DNA of 6,057 nucleotides, from NCBI GenBank assembly GCA_020058355.1, contig JAGVEG010000072.1, positions 1-6,057 of the forward strand. The letters are read 5' to 3'. Positions 1-5,574 of the stretch are shown one piece after another. The position numbers were made by a program, and so were the translations under genes. Numbering within the stretch: the first letter of the stretch is position 1; each line of letters begins with the position of its first letter. The stretch is from Candidatus Berkelbacteria bacterium (lineage in GTDB: Bacteria > Patescibacteriota > UBA1384 > CAILIB01). The notes beneath the pieces are model-generated. The model was not told where the DNA came from, made no database searches, and saw only the letters and a list, made by a program, of their open reading frames with translations.

Positions 1-24
1 ATACCGAAAGCCGTGTTGTTTCAT
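1..24 (-). CDS. Possible start of a further gene (N-terminus only, truncated by window edge)
   Basis: An ATG at position 24 on the minus strand opens a frame reading MKQHGFRY before the window ends. No function can be inferred from eight residues. The support is indirect. It lies downstream of the operon terminator, on the same strand, and a plausible sigma70-type promoter (44-72) would start transcription about 13 nt before this ATG. There is no Shine-Dalgarno sequence, but none of the other genes here has one either. The frame could equally be chance. Confidence 0.25.
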
Positions 25-43
25 GCCCAACTAATGGCACAAA

Positions 44-72
44 ACAATACTTCCTTCGCCCTGTCAGATCAA
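44..72 (-). promoter_or_regulatory. Candidate promoter for the gene leaving the window at position 1
   Basis: Read on the minus strand, TTGATC (72-67) and TATTGT (49-44) are separated by exactly 17 nt. Each matches the sigma70 consensus hexamer at 4 of 6 positions. The expected start point is near 37, giving a short leader to the ATG at 24. The site lies just downstream of the operon terminator, where a new transcription unit would need its own promoter. Matches of this quality occur by chance in AT-rich spacers, so confidence is low. Confidence 0.3.
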
Positions 73-120
73 ATCACACTAAAAACCTCCACGTTTCTGT
101 CGCTTACCCATAATCTACAC

Positions 121-148
121 AAAAAAACCGCCCTCCCCTGGGCGGCTT
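121..148 (-). terminator. Rho-independent terminator of the polysaccharide operon
   Basis: On the minus strand the hairpin has a perfect 6-bp GC stem, CCGCCC (145-140) and GGGCGG (133-128), closing a 6-nt loop AGGGGA. A G-U and two A-U pairs can lengthen the stem at its base. Seven Ts follow immediately (127-121). It begins about 20 nt after the TAA of the Wzz-like gene. The plus-strand reading lacks a T tract, so it is directional for the minus-strand operon. Confidence 0.92.
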
Positions 149-168
149 CACTATTTCATTTTGAATCT

Positions 169-759
169 TTACTCCCGCTCCATCAAGAGTGCAATCACCG
201 CACCCAGAATCAATCCAGCGAGTACACCCGCCAATGGCGTAAGGGGTACCGGTGAAGAATATGGAACAGTGACGAGATCACTAAAGATCAAACTATATCT
301 CACCGAGCGGTCAGCCTTTTCATTATACCGCTCAGTACGCATGCTCAGACGCTCAGAAACCGATTCGATAGCGCGGCGTGCCTGTCCTTCAGAGGTGCCG
401 GTAACCTGTAGGAGAACCGATGCACCTGACTTCTCCGAAGGATCAATTACCTTAACCAAACGTGACGCATCACGAAGGGTAGTTGGTGCATCAAGTTGTG
501 CGTCTTCAGCAACCCCACGGGCAAGATCAGGATCTGCCACCCATGACGTGATCGTACCAATCATGAGCGCACTGTCATTGGCAACCTCCATTGGCACTGA
601 TCCACTTCCCGCATAGGAAGGTACTACCGTTACCTGGCGCTGTCCAATGATGGTATTTTCAGCACCCTTCACAAATACGGCTGCAAGCGCAACTACTACC
701 ACAGAAAGTAGTACTACCCACCACCGCTGAACGAGAATTGATCCAACTGATCGAGCCAT
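169..759 (-). CDS. Wzz-like polysaccharide chain-length determinant (no kinase domain)
   Basis: This 196-residue protein has the two-helix hairpin layout of the Wzz family of polysaccharide co-polymerases. A short cytosolic N-terminus with QRWW is followed by a transmembrane segment at about 14-31. An extracytoplasmic domain of about 140 residues follows. A proline-rich stretch (PYSSPVPLTP, 166-175) leads into a second transmembrane segment at about 174-193, and the tail is a short MERE. The Pro-rich motif before the second helix is typical of Wzz. The extracytoplasmic domain is shorter than in classical enterobacterial Wzz, and no BY-kinase (Walker) domain follows. The role, inferred from family and context, is to set the length of the polymer made by the Wzy-like protein encoded upstream. 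It is the last gene of the operon, 29 nt after the GT-C-like gene and just before the terminator. No Shine-Dalgarno sequence precedes the ATG. Confidence 0.8.
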   Translation of the reverse strand: MARSVGSILVQRWWVVLLSVVVVALAAVFVKGAENTIIGQRQVTVVPSYAGSGSVPMEVANDSALMIGTITSWVADPDLARGVAEDAQLDAPTTLRDASRLVKVIDPSEKSGASVLLQVTGTSEGQARRAIESVSERLSMRTERYNEKADRSVRYSLIFSDLVTVPYSSPVPLTPLAGVLAGLILGAVIALLMERE

Positions 760-788
760 AAAGATAAAGGTTAGGAATTGCCCCCAAT

Positions 789-2189
789 CTAACAGGTTCC
801 GCGTCCATAGACCAGAACAGTTCGCAAGGGGTCTTTATAGATGGTGCAGCGCTGCCAACCAGCGTCGGTCAGGGGCTGTAAGTACGAAGGATCAAGTTCT
901 TTCCCCTCGATAACCAGAACAGAACGATCAATCAGCTCTGGCTTTGCCAGAATAGCGCGTGGCGCCTGGACATGCTGCGGCCAGAAGAGTGGGACCATTG
1001 ATGAGCCAATGATGTACGCTGGCTCACGAACCGTCACCAGCGCCTGCTGATAGGCGCGACTATATTCAACGGTATACTCGTACCGCATTACTGTTCGAAT
1101 AAAACGTGTCACTCCCAGTGGAATAAAAACGCCGATAATTCCCACTACTACCCACGGACGAAAATCACGGGGAAGCCACTCAGTAAGCCATCCCACAAAT
1201 AACCCAGTACCAATAGCAAGCGGTACGCCGAGTTCACGAACAAATCGCACGGGGAAGACAAGTTCTGGTGTTTGACTCATCCACAATAAGAGCAAGGCCC
1301 AAACAAGAATCACCACAACCATACCCCGATCACCCTTAAATCGCTTGCGGAAATGCCACACAATCAGACCGGCCCAACCCAACCAAAAACCAATGGTGCC
1401 AATGTTTTCCGGATATCCCCCAAGACCAATAATTGCATTCGGGTTATCAAGCTTTCCCACAAGCTGAAAGCCAGGGAACCCAGCCTGTGGCTGAAATACC
1501 GTACTCAACAGCGTGCGTACCCCTAGGCCAAGTGGTGAGAAAACGAATCCAGCAATACAGACAACCGACCCAAGAATTGCCCAACGACTATACCGCCATG
1601 GCACCACAAAGATAAGTGAGCCGCCCACAATAATACCAAGTTCAACAATGCTTAAGTGATGGGTAGTGAAGTGCAGGGCAATAATTCCAACAGCCGCCAC
1701 CAAGTAGCCCCACCACCCACTGCGGCGCCATCCGATAATGGCAGCAATACACAGGGGAATCCAGATGGTCAAACCAATAATATTGGGAAATCCCCCGTCA
1801 TAGAGTGTCTGCCAGGGCTGGTTCATCGAGAAAAGCAGGAGAATAAACGTCGTTAGACGTGCCTCCCTCCCTGCCAACAAGCCGACCACCAAACTCACAC
1901 ACGCCGCCCCTGCCAACATGACAAATGGCAGCATCACCAACATGACCGTGAGTGGATGAAGATCCGTGAGCTGACCAAAGCTGTGCACAAGCAGGTGAAA
2001 AAACGGTGGATAGAATTTTGCTGCCGCAACTACCCCATTCTGTGCCAATTCTTGAATAATCGAATAATGAACAATGATGTCACCACCAGGTGGCACTACG
2101 TACCCAAATCGCCAGAAGGAAATAAGGTACATCCCAAGGAAGGCAACACTTGCTCCCGTAAGTACAATCTTATACAGCCGCTCACCCAT
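789..2189 (-). CDS. Polytopic membrane protein, GT-C-fold glycosyltransferase-like, function unproven
   Basis: From the ATG at 2189 this encodes 466 residues with roughly ten hydrophobic segments and a C-terminal soluble tail of about 85 residues. Features reminiscent of GT-C enzymes using polyprenyl-phosphate sugars are visible. After the first helix comes an extracytoplasmic loop with PPGGDIIVHY (33-42), giving an acidic residue (D37) and a nearby His. YPPFFHLLVH (60-69), YDGGFPN (130-136), HFTTHHLS (173-180) and a FPVRF motif (312-316) follow. This is recognition by pattern, not a firm family assignment. The frame can be extended to a TTG at 2222, but the ATG is preferred because it overlaps the polymerase stop by only 8 nt (ATGGGTGA), a coupling arrangement. 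Sitting between Wzy and Wzz genes, it may add a sugar to, or transfer, the exported glycan (inference). It could also be a second polymerase-like or ligase-like protein. Confidence 0.7.
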   Translation of the reverse strand: MGERLYKIVLTGASVAFLGMYLISFWRFGYVVPPGGDIIVHYSIIQELAQNGVVAAAKFYPPFFHLLVHSFGQLTDLHPLTVMLVMLPFVMLAGAACVSLVVGLLAGREARLTTFILLLFSMNQPWQTLYDGGFPNIIGLTIWIPLCIAAIIGWRRSGWWGYLVAAVGIIALHFTTHHLSIVELGIIVGGSLIFVVPWRYSRWAILGSVVCIAGFVFSPLGLGVRTLLSTVFQPQAGFPGFQLVGKLDNPNAIIGLGGYPENIGTIGFWLGWAGLIVWHFRKRFKGDRGMVVVILVWALLLLWMSQTPELVFPVRFVRELGVPLAIGTGLFVGWLTEWLPRDFRPWVVVGIIGVFIPLGVTRFIRTVMRYEYTVEYSRAYQQALVTVREPAYIIGSSMVPLFWPQHVQAPRAILAKPELIDRSVLVIEGKELDPSYLQPLTDAGWQRCTIYKDPLRTVLVYGRGTC

Positions 2190-3564
2190 GGCGTTCCGGT
2201 GATTCACGGAGCATTCCCACAATCACTACAAGAAGTGGGAGTACCACGAACGGATTAACGAGCGAATTAACAATTATGCTATGCACAGCAAGGGCTGTCA
2301 GGAGCGCAATAACTGAGAAACCGATCACCCCTCGCCTTCGCGCCGCGAGAATCACTCGCAAATATGCCGCGATCGCGAGCGCGAGACCCACTACACCAGC
2401 CCCAATAAAGAAGTTAAAGAACGTGCTATCTGTTGCTGCGCCGCTATGTCCCGTTGATCCGGGTGGCAGGGTACCCGCCAACTCCTGAGCCACACGGTAG
2501 TTTCCATACCCATTTCCCGTAATTGGGAAGTACTCAGCAACCTTGAAGCCACGCACCCATGAATCAACCCGCTGCTGCGAAGTAGCATCGAAGCTAAAGA
2601 GCCCACCCACCCGCTCTCGAACACGAGGCACTGCAAGTGCAAGCGGAATCATAATAATCAAGGCTCCCAGTGTCAGGCGGCGTAGGTAGGTGAGACCGAG
2701 AATACCAAGTACCGCAACAACGGCAATGTATCCGCTACGCGAGAAAGTAAGTAACGTACCCACGGCAAGAAGCATAATGTACATCGCTGCCGCTCGTTGC
2801 TGAGAGTCTTGCCCGTTCTTTCTTGCGAGCACAAATGAAGCTCCGTGAACGGCCATGAGCACCGCGAATGACCCACCCAGGAAGTTAGGATCTAGGACCG
2901 TTGAGACAAGCCGGCCCACATGAGGATCCCATCCGAGCGCACTAAGCACCGCAAGATCAGGAAGTACCCACAGTTGGATAAACCCAAGGAATACCCACCC
3001 GATCGTAAGGATTCGGATAAACCGCACGACCATCTCCCAGCTAAATGCAGGGACAAGCGTTGGCAGCAATCCCGCAAAAAGCAGGAAGAGCACCACACGA
3101 ATGGTGTAGAAGCTGTTTCGAATAAGCTCTCCAGTACCAATCTGCAGGTCGTTCAGAACCAGACTCATCCCCAACACCACCACGAATGCAGCAAGGACCC
3201 AGACACTACCCCCTGAGAAACGAAGTTGACGCACTGCACGCATATTCATCGTAAGCATGCCTCGCACCACAAGGAAGACCAGAACAAGGTCAAGCATCAG
3301 CAGTGCACCACCCTCACCAGGTGGAATACGCCCCAACTGCCCAAGAAGCAGTGCACCTACCAAAATACCGAGCTCCCAAGGAATCTTGAGGCTTTCCGTC
3401 TGGCGCTGCATCCATCCTGTAAGTACAGCGCCCCGCGCTCGGAGCATCAAGAAGAGTAGGCAGCTAATAACCGCCGCGATCAAACTGAGCGGCGACAATG
3501 CCGACCACACTGCCAAGAGAGCGATGAGGATCGGAAATAAGGGAAGGGCGCGAAGGAGTCTCAC
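2182..3564 (-). CDS. O-antigen polymerase / O-antigen ligase-like membrane protein (Wzy_C family)
   Basis: This 460-residue integral membrane protein has about 12 predicted helices. Hallmarks of the O-antigen ligase/polymerase superfamily are present: GRLVSTVLDPNFLGG (217-231, matching the usual R-x-x-g-x-f-xxPN-xxg pattern), TFSRSGYIA (273-281), and the large loop with SQQRVDSW (329-336), ITGNGYGNYR (348-357) and a following HS-rich segment before FFNFFIGAGVVGL (382-394). The reaction inferred is transfer of lipid-linked glycan, either polymerising repeat units (Wzy) or ligating them to an acceptor. The adjacent Wzz-like gene favours a polymerase. The start is a GTG at 3564. A -10-like TAGAGT lies 6 nt upstream of it in the 19-nt gap after the GT2 gene. 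The stop overlaps the next gene's ATG by 8 nt. Polymerase versus ligase cannot be decided from sequence alone. Confidence 0.82.
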   Translation of the reverse strand: MRLLRALPLFPILIALLAVWSALSPLSLIAAVISCLLFLMLRARGAVLTGWMQRQTESLKIPWELGILVGALLLGQLGRIPPGEGGALLMLDLVLVFLVVRGMLTMNMRAVRQLRFSGGSVWVLAAFVVVLGMSLVLNDLQIGTGELIRNSFYTIRVVLFLLFAGLLPTLVPAFSWEMVVRFIRILTIGWVFLGFIQLWVLPDLAVLSALGWDPHVGRLVSTVLDPNFLGGSFAVLMAVHGASFVLARKNGQDSQQRAAAMYIMLLAVGTLLTFSRSGYIAVVAVLGILGLTYLRRLTLGALIIMIPLALAVPRVRERVGGLFSFDATSQQRVDSWVRGFKVAEYFPITGNGYGNYRVAQELAGTLPPGSTGHSGAATDSTFFNFFIGAGVVGLALAIAAYLRVILAARRRGVIGFSVIALLTALAVHSIIVNSLVNPFVVLPLLVVIVGMLRESPERHG

Positions 3565-3570
3565 ACAGCG

Positions 3571-3579
3571 ACTCTAGCA
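3571..3579 (-). promoter_or_regulatory. Candidate internal extended -10 promoter before the polymerase gene (leaderless)
   Basis: The minus strand reads TGC-TAGAGT (3579-3571), an extended -10 element (TGn plus TAnnnT). It is followed by 6 nt and then the GTG start at 3564. A weak -35, CTGCCA (3600-3595), lies 18 nt upstream and matches 4 of 6 consensus positions. The spacing puts the transcription start at or next to the start codon. The same arrangement occurs at both divergent genes around 5503-5574, which raises confidence above that of an isolated match. Confidence 0.5.
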
Positions 3580-3583
3580 GACT

Positions 3584-4369
3584 TTACCCCTTATTGGCAG
3601 GGTCAGAATCGATAATTTTCATATAACTCAGAAACTCATAGTGTGCAGCCTCAAACGCAGCGTAGTACCCCTTCCAGCCATCCAAGAATCCTCGTTCAAG
3701 CAGATATTTTTGAACAAATCGAGCAAGGGGTCGACCAAATCCGTACACTAAATGGTTTTTCGGTGACCAGCGCACCCCTGCAGCGGCCCATTTTTCCGCC
3801 TGGAACGAAGTATAGGTATCTGTTTTGCGGAAATGTTCCCTAATCGTGCGGTACGTAAGATGAACAAAGGGCTCCGTAATAACACCGACCGTACCGTCAA
3901 TATCGAGCAATTCATGCACATGCTCCATCTTGAACGAGCCCTTCCCTTTCCTGAAAAGACGCGGTTGTCGCTCTGGCCACCATCCTCCGTGTCGCATCCA
4001 GGTTCCAACTAGGTAATTTTTTCGTCCCACAATAAAGCCATCATAGCTTGTTGTTGGTAGTACATAAGCTAACTCCTCCCATAGATCTGGAGTAAATCGT
4101 TCATCATCATCAAGAAAGAAAGTCCACTGAGCGCTTGTCGCAGCGAAAGCACGCATATTATTGATTTTCATTACCACTTCATTTGGATACTCAAGTACCT
4201 TCACACCAGAGAAGGAGCGTGCGATCTCTGATGTTGCATCGGTGCTTCCTGCACTTACTACAATAATCTCCTGTGCACGATCAACTACGGAGGACAAACA
4301 ATCTGACAGCACTGCTGCACCGTTGTGACTAACGATACAAATCGCAACAGGAAGTTTCTTGTGACTCAT
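3584..4369 (-). CDS. Family 2 glycosyltransferase, WaaE/KdtX-like (lipopolysaccharide core glucosyltransferase type)
   Basis: The 261-residue, probably cytosolic GT-A enzyme starts with a typical strand and loop, VAICIVSHNGAAVLSDCLSSV (8-28). It continues to IIVVSAGSTDAT (35-46) and has the acidic metal-binding motif LDDDE (86-90). GRKNYLVGTWMRHGGWWPERQPRLFRK (115-141) and EHVHE (149-153) give the overall layout of WaaE/KdtX-type glycosyltransferases, which are of similar length (about 250-300). The presumed role is transfer of a sugar from a nucleotide donor to a lipid-linked glycan; donor and acceptor are unknown. In the segment that usually reads VVDSGSTDGT the expected Asp is Ser (S39) and the next residue is Ala. 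The ATG overlaps the upstream GT4 stop in an ATGA, indicating translational coupling, and no Shine-Dalgarno sequence is seen. Confidence 0.85.
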   Translation of the reverse strand: MSHKKLPVAICIVSHNGAAVLSDCLSSVVDRAQEIIVVSAGSTDATSEIARSFSGVKVLEYPNEVVMKINNMRAFAATSAQWTFFLDDDERFTPDLWEELAYVLPTTSYDGFIVGRKNYLVGTWMRHGGWWPERQPRLFRKGKGSFKMEHVHELLDIDGTVGVITEPFVHLTYRTIREHFRKTDTYTSFQAEKWAAAGVRWSPKNHLVYGFGRPLARFVQKYLLERGFLDGWKGYYAAFEAAHYEFLSYMKIIDSDPANKG

Positions 4370-5502
4370 GATGTAGTTGCTAGAATCTTATAGTATGCCT
4401 CAAGTGTCTCTTGTGCGCACTTGTCCCACGAGAACTTCTGCAGCTGTTTACCCCCCTTCGTACGCAACTCCTCAGCGTAGTGCGGATGAGTTGCTACCTT
4501 TTGAAGCATGTCAGCGAGTGATGCCGCGTTGCGCGTTTCAAAGTATGCAACCGCGTCACCACCAAGCTCAGGGAGTGAGGAGTTATCAGCCGTAATAACT
4601 GGTGCATGGTGAGCAAAGGCCTCAAGAATACCGAGACCAAATCCTTCATACTCGGAAGGCATCACAAAGGCAGTAGTGTGTCCGTAGAGGCTATCCAGCG
4701 TTTCCTGCGAAATGAACCCGGGCGTAATAATATCGTCGCGGAACGGGTGTTGTGCAAGCGCATCCAACATCTCGCTGGTTGCCGCCTTCTGATTTCCCAC
4801 AAGCACAAGTTTCTCCTTACGATTACCGCTCTCACGATAGAGCCGATACCCTTCAAGTAGGGTGATTAAGCCCTTATGCGGCCGCCATGCGCTGACGAAC
4901 AAAAAGTACGACGCATCACCAACGCAGCCGTGTACACGCTCCTTTGCATCAGTGGGAAGTGCCACCTGGTCAGGACCTCCCTCATAGACAACCTGCATTT
5001 TTTCCTCAGGAATCCCGAACACTTTTTTGGCATCATTCGCTGAATTCTGCGAGATCGGCAAAATTAACCGCGCAGCCGTAAGGGAGTGCTTGAGCGTTGC
5101 AATAAAGGCCGCACGGCGAAGACGTGATTTCTGACTACGTCCCACCGGATGGTAGTAGACAGTAAAATCTTGCAGCGTGGCAATAAATGGCTTCGTATAG
5201 AGAATCGGGTGGTTAAAATTCAAAAAGTGGACCAAATCTAGCTTTGCCTGCAGCAATTCTTTTAGAAAAATAGTCTGCTCGGCATAGGTGAAATGAGTGG
5301 CCGAGGTAACCACACACTGTACATTCTTCTGTGCAATATCCCACTCCGCCACATCAGCTGGCGTAATAAATACAACATACTGATTAACCTGATCCAAAGC
5401 AAAAAGGTGGTGAAGCAATTCCCGCGTATAGGTACCGATACCCGCGGTGCTTGAGCGAAAGAATCGCGCATCGATGCCGATGCGGTAGGGTGTTGTGCGC
5501 AT
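4366..5502 (-). CDS. Family 4 glycosyltransferase (GT-B fold), mannosyltransferase-like
   Basis: This 378-residue GT-B enzyme is the first gene of the operon. The N-terminal Rossmann domain shows GIDARFF (9-15) and the acceptor-side glycine loop TAGIGTYTREL (19-29). ILPISQNSANDAKKVFGIPEEKMQVVYEG (147-175) is the usual linker region. The C-terminal donor domain shows SAWRPHKG (204-211), with the Arg and Lys that contact the donor phosphates. The family EX7E motif is present as E286-GFGLGIL-E294, followed by PVITADNSSLPELGGDAVAYF (301-321). All key positions are intact and the length is normal for the family. Comparable proteins are annotated as mannosyl- or rhamnosyltransferases of surface polysaccharide clusters, but the sugar is not determinable here. 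The ATG at 5502 lies 6 nt after a TAGATT -10-like element. The TGA stop overlaps the next ATG by 4 nt. Confidence 0.88.
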   Translation of the reverse strand: MRTTPYRIGIDARFFRSSTAGIGTYTRELLHHLFALDQVNQYVVFITPADVAEWDIAQKNVQCVVTSATHFTYAEQTIFLKELLQAKLDLVHFLNFNHPILYTKPFIATLQDFTVYYHPVGRSQKSRLRRAAFIATLKHSLTAARLILPISQNSANDAKKVFGIPEEKMQVVYEGGPDQVALPTDAKERVHGCVGDASYFLFVSAWRPHKGLITLLEGYRLYRESGNRKEKLVLVGNQKAATSEMLDALAQHPFRDDIITPGFISQETLDSLYGHTTAFVMPSEYEGFGLGILEAFAHHAPVITADNSSLPELGGDAVAYFETRNAASLADMLQKVATHPHYAEELRTKGGKQLQKFSWDKCAQETLEAYYKILATTS

Positions 5503-5508
5503 GCATCC

Positions 5509-5514
5509 AATCTA
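5509..5514 (-). promoter_or_regulatory. Candidate -10 element of the five-gene operon (leaderless start)
   Basis: The minus strand reads GC-TAGATT (hexamer 5514-5509), then six bases, then the ATG at 5502. TAGATT fits TAnnnT. No clear -35 is visible at 16-18 nt, so assignment rests on the position and on the match to the same GCTAGnnT-N6-start pattern at 5575 and 3564. If used, it gives an mRNA beginning at or within a base or two of the ATG. Confidence 0.5.
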
Positions 5515-5521
5515 GCGCTTA

Positions 5522-5551
5522 CTCGCGTATTTTTCTACGCTACACCGCGAG
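5522..5551. repeat. Inverted repeats in the divergent promoter region
   Basis: CTCGCG (5522-5527) is mirrored by CGCGAG (5546-5551). Nested inside is a second perfect palindrome, GCGTA (5525-5529) and TACGC (5536-5540), around TTTTTC. Two CTAG tetramers (5512-5515 and 5562-5565), each part of an outward-facing -10-like element, are placed symmetrically around nearly the same centre (about 5537-5538). The dyad could be an operator for a dimeric regulator acting on both promoters. It could also be chance, as the arms are short. Confidence 0.35.
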
Positions 5552-5559
5552 CATTTCTC

Positions 5560-5568
5560 TGCTAGCAT
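5560..5568 (+). promoter_or_regulatory. Candidate extended -10 promoter of the WbaZ-like glycosyltransferase gene (leaderless start)
   Basis: TGC-TAGCAT (5560-5568) is an extended -10 (TGn plus TAnnnT), followed by six bases and the ATG at 5575. A weak -35 candidate, GCTACA (5539-5544), lies 18 nt upstream. The AGAAG between the -10 and the ATG is too poor and too close to be a convincing ribosome-binding site. Confidence 0.5.
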
Positions 5569-5574
5569 AGAAGC

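Noticed and set aside
79..111. Minus-strand mini-frame MGKRQKRGGF right after the terminator, with a TAGATT just before its ATG
   Set aside because: It is only ten residues and begins just past the terminator T tract. The hexamer abuts the ATG, leaving no room for a transcription start before it.
161..616. Plus-strand 151-residue open frame opposite the Wzz-like gene
   Set aside because: It lies antisense to a well-supported gene, its composition is rich in Ser, Arg and Thr with no recognisable motif, and there is no promoter or ribosome-binding site. It is a shadow frame.
2190..2222. Longer start (TTG at 2222) for the GT-C-like protein
   Set aside because: It would need a rare TTG start, add a hydrophilic 11-residue extension and overlap the polymerase gene by about 40 nt. 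The ATG at 2189 gives the usual short overlap.
4395..4595. Plus-strand frame of about 66 residues downstream of the antisense promoter candidate
   Set aside because: It is entirely opposite the conserved C-terminal part of the GT4 gene, lacks motifs, and its sequence is dictated by the opposite strand's codons.
5530..5535. TTTTTC in the divergent region as the T tract of a terminator
   Set aside because: The Ts form the loop of the GCGTA/TACGC palindrome rather than following a GC-rich stem, and no gene ends here.
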